This document shows, one piece after another, positions 42,365-51,660 of a DNA stretch of 64,000 bases (positions within the stretch are counted from its first letter, which is position 1; each line of letters starts with the position of its first letter). Made by a program: the position numbers and the translations under genes. The notes under the pieces were generated by a model. That model was not told the origin of the DNA. It did no database searches and saw only the letters and a list, made by a program, of their open reading frames with translations. Location: positions 558,001-622,000 of the forward strand of contig NC_035925.1 in assembly GCF_000348985.1 (NCBI RefSeq), in the 5' to 3' direction. This DNA is from Huiozyma naganishii CBS 8797 (taxonomy: Eukaryota; Ascomycota; Saccharomycetes; Saccharomycetales; Saccharomycetaceae).

Positions 42365-42799
42365 ATGTCTACAAGGCGAGGCCCACCAAAATCAAGCCGC
42401 CCGGCAGTTCATTTCACCGATGTGTCCCCCCCTAAACCTTTTAAGGGCCACTTGGAGAGTTTCTTCGGAGTTACGCACAGGAGACAAGCTGGCGACAAAA
42501 AATCACAACAGAAACCATTGCCGATGTCGGAATTGGATAAACCGTGGGATGGGGATAAGAGACTTCAACAAGTGTTTCAATTTCCAATCTTGGAAAAGTT
42601 TGCTTTCCAGCATGAAGATGACGAGGATGAATGGATTGACTTTATTAGGCGCTATCGCCAGTTTGTATACTGTCCCGAAAAACATATCCACGACTACGAA
42701 TGGATGGAGAAATTGTTCTTGGATGTTATTCGATGGAAAGGGTACGAATCCAGGAAACAGTACGATCATTTTTTTAAGAGCAAAGAGTACGATGCGTAG
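42365..42799 (+). CDS. Small unrecognised protein, 144 residues
   Basis: ATG at 42365; the frame opens two codons earlier with TTG. The N-terminus is basic and Pro/Ser-rich (STRRGPPKSSRP); from about residue 60 the sequence looks folded, with many aromatics and acids: FQFPILEKFAFQHEDDEDEW, FIRRYRQFVYCPEKHIHDYE, WMEKLFLDVIRWKGYE. Absence of stops and the biased composition support a real gene. It sits between the tRNA and ECT1 and is convergent with ECT1. I do not recognise the family. Confidence 0.6.
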   Translation: MSTRRGPPKSSRPAVHFTDVSPPKPFKGHLESFFGVTHRRQAGDKKSQQKPLPMSELDKPWDGDKRLQQVFQFPILEKFAFQHEDDEDEWIDFIRRYRQFVYCPEKHIHDYEWMEKLFLDVIRWKGYESRKQYDHFFKSKEYDA

Positions 42800-42865
42800 A
42801 TATGATGCTGATGAGTACCTAAGGTATGTACATATATATCAAGATATGTACAAAGGTACCAGTTT

Positions 42866-43843
42866 TCAAACATTCATTCCCTTGTTTTTATTCCTAGTGA
42901 TAAAAAGGTCACGCTGTTTCTCGATTCTATCGACAATTACCTGCTTTGTTAGATAGCTGCTGAAACTTGTTGGGTTGCTTGAAATAAGCTCTGCCGAGTC
43001 TATGTTTAGCAGTTCCCCAAAGCACTGTACGACCGAAGCACGCATGTCTGGATTCAAGATCACGCCATCAACGTAACAACAACTCAAAACACTCAACACC
43101 CTCTCTTTTAAAGACATAATGTTATCCTGGTCGTCTTGTATTCCCACAATAATTTTAGAATTTGGATAACCATCTCGTGCGTTTTGTAACTGCTCTATGT
43201 GGCCCATGTGGAACAAATCAAAATCCCCAACGATAAGTAGACTCGATGTTGGATCAAATTGGAAAGTTTCACTAGAGACAAGAAGAGTGTGTATGTCTCT
43301 ATCAAAGACTTGACAGTGCTTGGCAAACCCATCGTTACCTCTAGAATAAAACTGAAGCTCTTCCAAAGTCGGCCTGCAATCGTTTGCCTCTTTATCGCAC
43401 CGAGCACCCGTCAGGATCCTGTGTATTATATCCGTTGTACTGACCCCGTACGTCCTCTTAACCATTTTGAACCTACCAATGTCTTTCACCTCTTGATAGC
43501 AGTCGTATCCTTGCGCATCTGTGGTGATGTCGTCCCCGTGAACAACAAATTTACACCCGTACCGGTCCAACCAAGCTGGTTCGGTCACGTATGGCGCATC
43601 TTCAACGACACGGGTACACCACCTGATGGATGCAGCATGTGCGTACCTTTCTCTCGTGTGCATTACTGGGGGGCCCTTATTAAGAGTAATTGCCTCATCC
43701 GTGTGGACACCACAGTACAGTTCGCCTAGTGGTGGGTCCGTCACAGTTCTGCGTGCTTGCAATAAAGCACCCGCATGCCCGTGGTGCGTAAAGTCGAAAC
43801 AACCATCCACCCATACTCTGTTGGCACTAACCATCACCGTCAT
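42866..43843 (-). CDS. ECT1: Ethanolamine-phosphate cytidylyltransferase
   Basis: 325 residues (S. cerevisiae 323). Ect1 (Muq1) makes CDP-ethanolamine in the Kennedy pathway. Two nucleotidyltransferase folds: the first with VWVDGCFDFTHHGHAGAL, the second with LLIVGDFDLFHMGHIEQL, both containing the HxGH CTP-binding motif. ATG at 43841-43843. A (GTT)n microsatellite lies at about 43886-43905 just upstream, and PRP18 on the same strand ends only 82 bases before the start, as in the S. cerevisiae YGR006W-YGR007W pair. Confidence 0.95.
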   Translation of the reverse strand: MTVMVSANRVWVDGCFDFTHHGHAGALLQARRTVTDPPLGELYCGVHTDEAITLNKGPPVMHTRERYAHAASIRWCTRVVEDAPYVTEPAWLDRYGCKFVVHGDDITTDAQGYDCYQEVKDIGRFKMVKRTYGVSTTDIIHRILTGARCDKEANDCRPTLEELQFYSRGNDGFAKHCQVFDRDIHTLLVSSETFQFDPTSSLLIVGDFDLFHMGHIEQLQNARDGYPNSKIIVGIQDDQDNIMSLKERVLSVLSCCYVDGVILNPDMRASVVQCFGELLNIDSAELISSNPTSFSSYLTKQVIVDRIEKQRDLFITRNKNKGMNV

Positions 43844-43925
43844 ATTGTTGTGTGCGCCTTCTAACAGTGTGACTGTGTTATTGCCGTTGTTGTTGTTGTT
43901 GTTGTCCTCGTCGTATTTGAGATCT

Positions 43926-44547
43926 TTAAGTTTTGGCTGTTAATTTTTCGTCCTGTTCGAGCACAGTGATGAGCCGCTTTACACAGGTCACCCAGAGTCG
44001 CGTGGCGTCGCTGGTCATCACCGTGGCCTCCTTGTTACTCGTATTTTCCGTGCTGATACGCGACTGTGCACTTCGTTGAGTGGATTCCGACAACGTTGAC
44101 CCCAATCGGCCATGCGACGTTCCCAATGCTTAGTTGCATGTACGACTGCACGGCAAGCTGGTATTGGCCCTGCTGGCAGTGGTACAGGATTGTGGCAAGC
44201 GAGGCCAAATTTCCCAGAGGGAGCGTGTGCTTGCGCAGTTGCACCAACAGCGGGAACAGATCCCGCCTCGTCTGCTGGAGCAGATGCTCGTCGTACTCTG
44301 GTAATTGAGCCCACACGGCGAGCACGTGATGGATGTATAGGTTGCATTTCTTTGCCAAGTGTGCCAGCTCAGTTTCTGAAGCACCTTTCGCATGGAACAC
44401 CTCTTGTGAGGTAATTTCAAAGGGCAATCCCTCATCTTGTGCTAGCAGCCGCTTAATTTTCAACGTTCTTTCTTCGGCATTCGTAGAGGCTGGGGAGTCC
44501 CCTTGCAATTTCTGTATCTCCCCCTTAAGTATATCTTGTAATTCCAT
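43926..44547 (-). CDS. PRP18: Splicing factor Prp18, interrupted by one apparent frameshift
   Basis: Prp18 acts in the second step of pre-mRNA splicing with Slu7. Start ATG 44545-44547 (MELQDILKGEIQKL aligns with the family start; upstream is only TTG). The first frame carries KKCNLYIHHVLAVW, FPLLVQLRKHTLPLGNLASLATILYH, LAVQSYMQLSIGNVAWPIG and VGIHS, then ends at a stop about 13 codons later. The rest of the conserved region continues in another frame: RSAQSRI and DATRLWVTCVKRLIT, to the stop at 43926-43928. Dropping one A near 44076-44077 would join them. The N-terminal variable part is shorter than in S. cerevisiae. Either a sequence error or a real lesion at the functionally important loop. 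Confidence 0.85.
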
Positions 44548-44831
44548 GCTCGGGGTGTCTCTAAGACCTTGCAGATGGGATGTTTCCCGGAACTCATCGC
44601 CCAAAAAACGCCCTTTTAAATCGAGTTTAACGTCTCTCTTGAAATTTTTCCTCTTAATTTATTTTCGACGAAACGTCAAAGAAGAAGGAGAAGTTTAGAC
44701 TTTGATCAAAGTTGTGGTCTCTATCGGAGGAAGAGAGAGAGCCATACAGACGACAGTCAGCAAGTAGAGGAGAGACTACAATTGCTAGTGACTATATCTG
44801 CTTGTTTTTTTTGATACACACTTGTCCAAAT

Positions 44832-45980
44832 ATGTCTGCTACTAAGGATGATGGTTATAGATCACAAGAGGAGGAAGTGTTCGATGGTAACGATATCGAA
44901 AACAACGAGGGGAAGGTGTACGAGGAATCTTTGGACTTGGATCTGAATCAGGCAAAAAGACAGATTTGGCTGGTCCGTTTGCCGATGTTTTTGGCCGAGA
45001 AGTGGAGGGACCGTAACAACTTACACGGGCAAGAGCTTGGTAAGATTCGCATCAACAAGGACGGGTCCCAGATAAAGCTTGTCCTCAATGAGAATGATGA
45101 TGATGCTATCCCGCACGAGTATGACTTGGAGTTAACCAAGAAGGTTGTTCAAAACGAGTACATATTCACAGAACAGAACTTGAAGAAATTCCAGCAGAGG
45201 GAGAAAGAACTGGCGGCGGACCCTGAGAAACAGAGACAGGCGTATTTGAAAAAACAGGAGCGTGAGGAGGAGTTAAAGAAGAAGCAACAGCAACAGAAGC
45301 GTAGAAACCAAAGAAAACGGTTCAACCACAGAGTAATGACAGATAGAGACGGTAGAGACAGGTATATCCCCTACGTGAAGACAATACCAAAGAAGACTTC
45401 GATTTCTGGAACCGTGTGTCACGAGTGTCAAGTCATGCCATCGATGAACGATCCAAACTACCACAAAATTGTCGAGGCGAGAAGAAACATCGTGAAACAC
45501 AACAACAAGGAGAGGATCACCACGTTGGACGGAACTGTTGGTGTCACGATGTCGCATACAGGTATGTCGATGAAATCGGACAGCTCAAAGTTCTTGAAGG
45601 TTGGGCGTGAGAAGACAAAGAACAATACCAAGTCGATCAGAATGCCTAAGAAGGAGATTCTTGACTACTTGTTTAAATTGTTCGATGAATATGATTACTG
45701 GTCTTTGAAGGGTTTGAAAGAACGTACGAAACAACCAGAGGCGCATTTGAAAGAATGTTTGGATAAGGTGGCGATCTTGGTGAAAAAGGGTCCATACGCC
45801 TTTAAGTATACTTTGAAACCTGAATACAAGAAGTTGAAGGAGGAGGAAAGGAAAGTTACGCTGGGCGCATTGGCGGATGAGACACAGTCTGGTGAGGGGA
45901 GTACAAGCCCTAGCCAAAACAATGGCGATAATGAGGAGGATGAAGAGGAGGATGAGATTGAAATGGAGGATATCGTATGA
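44832..45980 (+). CDS. TFG2: TFIIF medium subunit Tfg2
   Basis: 382 residues from ATG 44832; the frame opens upstream with TTG. Tfg2 (RAP30 homologue) with Tfg1 brings RNA polymerase II to promoters and affects start-site choice. N-terminal dimerisation region with LDLDLNQAKRQIWLVRLP and FLAEKW; a basic coiled linker with KKKQQQQKRRNQRKRF; C-terminal winged helix with RMPKKEILDYLFKLFDEYDYW and LKERTKQPEAHLKECLDKVA; acidic tail. Divergent from PRP18, convergent with PEX31, matching YGR004-006. Confidence 0.96.
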   Translation: MSATKDDGYRSQEEEVFDGNDIENNEGKVYEESLDLDLNQAKRQIWLVRLPMFLAEKWRDRNNLHGQELGKIRINKDGSQIKLVLNENDDDAIPHEYDLELTKKVVQNEYIFTEQNLKKFQQREKELAADPEKQRQAYLKKQEREEELKKKQQQQKRRNQRKRFNHRVMTDRDGRDRYIPYVKTIPKKTSISGTVCHECQVMPSMNDPNYHKIVEARRNIVKHNNKERITTLDGTVGVTMSHTGMSMKSDSSKFLKVGREKTKNNTKSIRMPKKEILDYLFKLFDEYDYWSLKGLKERTKQPEAHLKECLDKVAILVKKGPYAFKYTLKPEYKKLKEEERKVTLGALADETQSGEGSTSPSQNNGDNEEDEEEDEIEMEDIV

Positions 45981-46099
45981 ATATGTTTCTTCTTGGGTTG
46001 GGTTTAAAAGTCTTGAAAGTACAGCTTTGTTTCTATCTAGATTATGCTATGTAATTTATACCCGCCTTTTTTTTCCTTGTCCTAAGCCGATGAAGCCAA

Positions 46100-47518
46100 T
46101 TAACGAATATAACCATCATCTGGAATTATGTGGACGTTTTGGAGCTCGCTAAATGATACCTTCCTCTCCCTAATTGTGCCTTCATCGGGGGTGTGAGTCG
46201 ATACTTTATCAACTTCCCCACCAGAAGAATTCTCCTTCTCGTCAACAACTTTGCTTGGCGGTGCATCTTCAATGGATGTGTTGACCAACTTAGCAGTACG
46301 AACCCACCTTCTCCGTCTGGTATATTTGGTAAATGTATTTTCTGATGACTGATTGTTCCAGGTATTGTCGTAATAGATAAATCCGTCGTTGAGAGTAGGC
46401 TGCGAAGTTAATTTCGGTTCAGACTCATCCAAATGTATGGCACCGTCATTTGTTCTATCAAGCTGCCATTCCGTATCTACCCATACCCATCGATGACTAT
46501 CGGCATCATCTATGTGAGGTAGTCTAAAACTAGACGGTTCGCTGCTTCTGTTCAGAAACTCGTCTGTCCACGAAGCCCTTTCATAACTTAGCATGCTGGA
46601 GGTCCAGCCAATACCCAGCCACCGTCTTTGATTTTCAAACAGCACATATACAAATTCAACAGATCTGTTTGCGTTCGTAAAGCTTTTGGCCACCAAGTTC
46701 GCAGCCTCCATGGCTTTGGAAAACGGATTTTGGTTCTTGTAAGTCAACCCACCGAAATCGAGTCCCGTCACGTAGAAAATAAACAGTCTGACAAGTTTAA
46801 ACTGCCACAGGGCTTTTCTTATTGATTTGAAAATTGGTGCATGGTATGTCAGCACGTATAGTCCGAACACTAGAAGTAAATGTCGAGGGGTGAGGAAGAT
46901 CTTCGAGATGATCATATATACGGGTGAAAAAAATGCCACCGTAAATAACAGTCTTCTGATATCCTGTTTATTCAGCACACTTATTGGTGCCAAGATCAAA
47001 TCTGCTTTATGCGAAACACGCCCCATAACGTGGACGATATCGTCCAACGTCGGGTATGAGGTAATAGTAACATTCACATATTTATCCAGTAAAGAATACA
47101 GCCATATTATCACAATAATTAAAATATGACCGAAATACTCTGTCATCCATTCAAAATAGCACACGGTACCAGTATATGACAGTACCAACAAAACGCTCGG
47201 CAACAAGGTCCCATCTTCATTATTCCAGGTTAGGAGATTCAGTATCTTGTCTATCACGATCAAGTACGGGTACAGTTTGACCAGCGATACTGCAACGGTA
47301 GGCGGAGTCGGCGTGAGTAATGGTGAAGAGGATACAACAGTGATCTCATCCCCGCTGTCGTACTCCGTGTTTCCATCATTGTAGCCTGCCAATTGTTGTA
47401 ACCGCCGTCTCCGTCTGCTTCTCCTCCCATCGCTGCTATTTCTCAACGGTTTTTTGAGTGCACTCTTGAGAGACTTCTTCGGTTGGGCAGGATGCCTACC
47501 TGCAACATCCGCTTGCAT
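46100..47518 (-). CDS. PEX31: Peroxisome/ER membrane protein of the Pex30-32 family, likely Pex31
   Basis: 472 residues (S. cerevisiae Pex31 462). Reticulon-like and dysferlin-domain ER proteins that regulate peroxisome number and size. A basic N-terminus (RRSRRRRRLQQL) is followed by several membrane segments between about 80 and 250, then a DysF domain at about 285-375 (FVYVLFENQRRWLGIGW, SHRWVWVDTEWQLD, WVRTAKLV near its end). The family paralogues are close; position between TFG2 and CUL3 matches YGR004W. Confidence 0.9.
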   Translation of the reverse strand: MQADVAGRHPAQPKKSLKSALKKPLRNSSDGRRSRRRRRLQQLAGYNDGNTEYDSGDEITVVSSSPLLTPTPPTVAVSLVKLYPYLIVIDKILNLLTWNNEDGTLLPSVLLVLSYTGTVCYFEWMTEYFGHILIIVIIWLYSLLDKYVNVTITSYPTLDDIVHVMGRVSHKADLILAPISVLNKQDIRRLLFTVAFFSPVYMIISKIFLTPRHLLLVFGLYVLTYHAPIFKSIRKALWQFKLVRLFIFYVTGLDFGGLTYKNQNPFSKAMEAANLVAKSFTNANRSVEFVYVLFENQRRWLGIGWTSSMLSYERASWTDEFLNRSSEPSSFRLPHIDDADSHRWVWVDTEWQLDRTNDGAIHLDESEPKLTSQPTLNDGFIYYDNTWNNQSSENTFTKYTRRRRWVRTAKLVNTSIEDAPPSKVVDEKENSSGGEVDKVSTHTPDEGTIRERKVSFSELQNVHIIPDDGYIR

Positions 47519-47647
47519 CTCTAGTTTTGTGACACTAGTCTATGGTTGTTGTGAGTTGAACTGCAAAGTCCTTTCACCGCCAGAAACAGCACCAAGAAGT
47601 TTAACAATATTTGATTTGGTGAAATTTACATATCGAGTATATCAGAG

Positions 47648-49918
47648 TCACGTTATGTAGTGGTAGACTTCGTGGTCATTAGGGTCTCGTTGAACATATT
47701 CCTTGTCTATAAGATGGTCAATGGAACGTTTGAATGTCTGTTTCGTTAATGTGAAGCGTTGCTCTACTAGTTTTTTCGCTTGGTCAAACAAATCGTCAAA
47801 GATCATTTGCCGAGAGGGTTTTAAGATCCTGACTATGGCAGCATTCGTAACAATAGTACGTTCCTTGTCCAACTGGGAGTTCTTATCTTGTACTGCATTC
47901 GATATCGTATTAGGGGAGATTACAGTTTGTATCCGTACCGATTTTGTTGCAGCGGTATATCTTTCATTTACGCGAAATGTGTCTGTCATTCGGATTGTCT
48001 TAGTATTCGGTTCCTTCAATAAGATTCTGTATCGTGGTGCAACAGCCAGTGTGACCAGTTGCTTGACTAGTTCCTGCTCTGGTAAATTTGTCAGTTGTTG
48101 TAATTTCTCGGTAGTTAGCTCGTCTTGCTCTTCAAACGCCAAAAAGATAAGACCTGCATAAAAGGACATTGCCAAATCATGACTACTTTTTTCGAATCGG
48201 TAACTTATCTCTATAAGTCCGAGTTTATGTGCCCAATTCAGCACCCTTTGGTTATACTTTTTGTTATATGCAACCTCCAAGTTTTCCTTTACTTTTTGCA
48301 ACTCTCTTGGTAAAATTAAGTCCGCATCGAAATCGTTCAAGTTCTGAAATGGCCATGCTGTCATAGTTAAGACCTGTGGAATAAATTCAAATTGTTTTTC
48401 ATGCTCAGGTAGCGACTTAAGCAACTCGCTAGATGTTGTTACGTCTCTTAGCATACTTTCCAACTTTAATGTAAAGAACGATCCCATCTCGTCTTTAATG
48501 CGATTAATCATGTACCTTTCCATATCGATGGTTGTTCTCTGGTGCAGTAGTCTTCTGGACAATTGCTGTTTATAAACATTCACAAACTCATCCTTTTCAC
48601 TGAGAAATTTCAACAGCATGACCACATTTCCTAATTCTGCTTTTGATGGCTTAGACGCCTTCAACTGAACATCAAAATAGAGAGACACAAATTGCGCTGA
48701 TTGCATCGGATCGTCTGCAAAAAAGTTAGATGTCGCATCACCTAATACACTTGCTATTGAGCTGCTATGGCCCTCATTGGCAGTGTTTGACGGAATACTC
48801 TCAGCGAAAGCCGCACCTTTTAAGAAGCTCGAATATTGCTCGAATTTTTCAACTAAATCAGATACCCACTTGGCAGCAGCTATGGCTTTCTTCCTTGTAA
48901 CTTCATCAAGCTTTATACTGTAGAAGTCTCTTGAAATATAGTCCTTGACCCCCTCAACAAGGTCACGGCGATATTCTTCATCTTCTGATATCGAAGACAA
49001 TCTTTGTAATAGTGTACGATCCTTCGAGGTCATCACCTCGTTAATTAGTTCTCCCAAAATGTCTTTAAGTTTACCACTTACAAAGGTATTCGTAAGGATA
49101 TCGATGAGCTTGTGGGAAGAGTCTGGATTTATCAGTCCCTCCATGAAAGCTTTTTCAAACTTAATCATCGCCCCCATTTTCTCAAACGTTTGTAAAGCGG
49201 TATAATCTGTCCAGTCAACATTATTTCTATAGTATTCGCTACTCCTTTCGATTAATAAAGGTTCAAAAATGCCAGTGTAAAAGTGGTTGGGGTCATCATT
49301 TTTCTCAGCTGAGATAGTTTCCATCATATGGAATAAACTCTTCAGAACACTAATCTGAACTGCCTCAAGTACAAAAGACCGTTTTATTTGACCCTCATCC
49401 CGGGCATTATTAATGACTTTGATAATACTTTCATTCAAATTATCCTTTAAAGGGAATACCACGGTGTCTCTAAAAGCGTTTAGACCCAGATCAAAGACCT
49501 CCGGTATTCTCTGTGCATTACAGTACACTTTATCAAAGTATATCATCACATCTGCAACAAGTTTAAAACGTTTCGCCTCCCTCTCAAAAAACTGATCAAA
49601 CTTGATTAGGAACGTCCAAGTTTGCTCTAATCCTTCCTCTTGATTTGGTGGGATTTCAGGCATCAGCGTTTCGACCATGCTTGACGTCAACCTTTCAACG
49701 AGGTACTCCTTTAAGTGCTTATAAAGTAGTTCTCCATTTTCATTGATGACAAGAGAGTACACCAACTTGTACAGGTCCTGGTACGAGACGTCCTCAATAC
49801 AGTCAGTATAAATTTTATCGAGGCCTTCCTTCAAAACAAGCCAGCTGTCACTAAATTTGCCGTTAGAGTTTGCCAGCACCTGCGGCACGGTAATTTTAAT
49901 CCTCTTCGACAGTGCCAT
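47648..49918 (-). CDS. CUL3: Cullin 3
   Basis: 756 residues (S. cerevisiae 744). Scaffold of a RING ubiquitin ligase that, with Elc1 and Ela1 in S. cerevisiae, ubiquitylates arrested RNA polymerase II. N-terminal cullin repeats (SYQDLYKLVYSLV), cullin homology region (YKQQLSRRLLHQRT, EMGSFFTLKLESMLRD, MTAWPF), and the C-terminal winged helix with the Rub1/NEDD8 site IVRILKPSR and IDHLIDKEYVQRDPNDHEVYHYIT-type end. Position matches YGR003W. Confidence 0.95.
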   Translation of the reverse strand: MALSKRIKITVPQVLANSNGKFSDSWLVLKEGLDKIYTDCIEDVSYQDLYKLVYSLVINENGELLYKHLKEYLVERLTSSMVETLMPEIPPNQEEGLEQTWTFLIKFDQFFEREAKRFKLVADVMIYFDKVYCNAQRIPEVFDLGLNAFRDTVVFPLKDNLNESIIKVINNARDEGQIKRSFVLEAVQISVLKSLFHMMETISAEKNDDPNHFYTGIFEPLLIERSSEYYRNNVDWTDYTALQTFEKMGAMIKFEKAFMEGLINPDSSHKLIDILTNTFVSGKLKDILGELINEVMTSKDRTLLQRLSSISEDEEYRRDLVEGVKDYISRDFYSIKLDEVTRKKAIAAAKWVSDLVEKFEQYSSFLKGAAFAESIPSNTANEGHSSSIASVLGDATSNFFADDPMQSAQFVSLYFDVQLKASKPSKAELGNVVMLLKFLSEKDEFVNVYKQQLSRRLLHQRTTIDMERYMINRIKDEMGSFFTLKLESMLRDVTTSSELLKSLPEHEKQFEFIPQVLTMTAWPFQNLNDFDADLILPRELQKVKENLEVAYNKKYNQRVLNWAHKLGLIEISYRFEKSSHDLAMSFYAGLIFLAFEEQDELTTEKLQQLTNLPEQELVKQLVTLAVAPRYRILLKEPNTKTIRMTDTFRVNERYTAATKSVRIQTVISPNTISNAVQDKNSQLDKERTIVTNAAIVRILKPSRQMIFDDLFDQAKKLVEQRFTLTKQTFKRSIDHLIDKEYVQRDPNDHEVYHYIT

Positions 49919-50130
49919 CAGGAAATTGGACCGTCAATTACCAGTGCTACTTCCCGTTTTCTGCACTATAAACCAAATCGCCTATTTTACCTATCAAGTT
50001 ATTATTTGCACTTTTCTTTGACAAAAAGTAAGTTTGCTGCTGATGTTTTTCACATTAACGATGTTCAGCAGATCGACGTGTTCGTGTCAAGCGAAAACCA
50101 TCGCAGTTAACCATCCTTAAATCTCAGAGA

Positions 50131-51561
50131 ATGTCCTCCAACGACGTGTTCGATGTGTTAAATATCAACAAGAAATCGTCGACGCCGGTTCCCGCCCCCT
50201 CTGCCGGTAACCTGGCCGGTGTGGCGGGCAGCACCAATAAACCCAAACCACAAGTCACCGGGATGCAAAGAGAACTGTACAGTTTATTAGGTGAGAATCA
50301 ACCCCCAGTTATGGTTGCTCAAACTTCTAGTCGATTCAAGGAGAAGCTCGCAGGCAAGCCTTCGCCTTGGAGCAAAACAGACTTTTTCAATGCTAGGAAG
50401 GATAATCCGTATAAATTGACCTTCCAGCACTGGATGAAGGGTTCAAAGGAATTGCTCGGTGATGAGCCTCAGGAGTCCACTTTCTTAAAGTTTGATCAAC
50501 ATTTCACTCTGCCAACGTTTACCAAAGAGGAATACGATGAATTTATGAAACCGCAAAACGACAGTTCTTCAAACACTGAAGAAAATGAAAACCGGTGGAG
50601 CTTCGAGGAGGTTGACTACTTGATGCAGTTATGTAAAAAATACGATTTAAGGTGGTTTGTGATTGAAGATAGGTATAATTTTGGCGAATCGGTAAGGTCG
50701 CTGGAAGATTTAAAAGAACAGTTTTACGAGGTCTGCAGAAGGTACTTCGAGAATAAGGGCCCGGCGATGCCACTATTAAAATCATTGACCTTTGATAAAT
50801 CGAAGGAGACAGACCGTAAGGCATATCTGCAACGTCTGCTGTCGAGGTCTGCGGCGGAAATCGCTGAGGAGGAGGCATTGATAATTGAGTCTAGGAAGTT
50901 TGAAATGGCAGCTAAGAAAACTTTGAATGACAGGGAGTCTCTCCTAAGACTACTGGATTCTCCTAATAGCAACAAGTCTGTGGTTCAGTACATGACATCC
51001 CAGGGAATGTCACTGCTGTATAGCAACATGTTGAATGATAAGTCAAAGAAACGTAAACATGAGGCCGGTGTTCCTGAGAACCCGTGGATGAAACAGCAAC
51101 AGCAATTTGCACAGCAGAAGCAACAACTGCAACAACTGCACGAGAAAAAGTTGACTGCGGAACAGGGGACAGATAGTGGTAGCGAGCAATCACCTCGTAA
51201 GACGAAAAGACAGAAACAAGAGTTGCAAAATGCAATAAAGCGGAAGTCAGAAGCACAATACGCCGAGTATTTGCTTCAGAGCTTTACAATGGAGGAGAGG
51301 AAGAACCTGGGGGTTATTGCGCACGGCGAAAAATTATCGCCAGGTGTCTTCCTACGGTCCACAAAGATATCTACCTTCAAGCCGGCTTTACAAAATAAAG
51401 TCTCTAGTACAATGCAGGAATTAGGATTGCCGCTAAGGCCTGCAATGCCGTCCTACGACGTGGTGCAGAAGGAGGAAGAGCTGTTGAAAGCTATAGTCTC
51501 TCTCCTAGAGTTGAAGAAACAGCTCGATAAGCTAGAGGCTGAGAAGGCTATTAGGAGTTAG
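50131..51561 (+). CDS. SWC4: SWR1/NuA4 subunit Swc4 (Eaf2)
   Basis: 476 residues (S. cerevisiae 476). DMAP1 homologue shared by the SWR1 (H2A.Z loading) and NuA4 (H4 acetylation) complexes. N-terminal VFDVLNI and MQRELYSLLG; FNARKDNPYKLTFQHWM; a SANT-like domain at about 150-215 (RWSFEEVDYLMQLCKKYDLR, RSLEDLKEQFYEVCRRYF); Gln-rich coiled coil near 325-345; C-terminal region with RSTKISTFKPAL and LGLPLRPAMPS. Divergent from CUL3; matches YGR002C. Confidence 0.96.
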   Translation: MSSNDVFDVLNINKKSSTPVPAPSAGNLAGVAGSTNKPKPQVTGMQRELYSLLGENQPPVMVAQTSSRFKEKLAGKPSPWSKTDFFNARKDNPYKLTFQHWMKGSKELLGDEPQESTFLKFDQHFTLPTFTKEEYDEFMKPQNDSSSNTEENENRWSFEEVDYLMQLCKKYDLRWFVIEDRYNFGESVRSLEDLKEQFYEVCRRYFENKGPAMPLLKSLTFDKSKETDRKAYLQRLLSRSAAEIAEEEALIIESRKFEMAAKKTLNDRESLLRLLDSPNSNKSVVQYMTSQGMSLLYSNMLNDKSKKRKHEAGVPENPWMKQQQQFAQQKQQLQQLHEKKLTAEQGTDSGSEQSPRKTKRQKQELQNAIKRKSEAQYAEYLLQSFTMEERKNLGVIAHGEKLSPGVFLRSTKISTFKPALQNKVSSTMQELGLPLRPAMPSYDVVQKEEELLKAIVSLLELKKQLDKLEAEKAIRS

Positions 51562-51660
51562 GAAGTAGTTTAATTAGAAATATAGACACAACACTATTGT
51601 ATTCTTTTCTCTCTCGTTCTCTCCCTCTCTCCCTTTCTCTTTTTCATTGGTACATAAAAT

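Noticed and set aside
44060..44090. Programmed +1 frameshift in PRP18
   Set aside because: The site TCA ACG does not resemble known yeast +1 slippery heptamers (such as those of Ty1, EST3 or OAZ1), so an indel or error is more likely.
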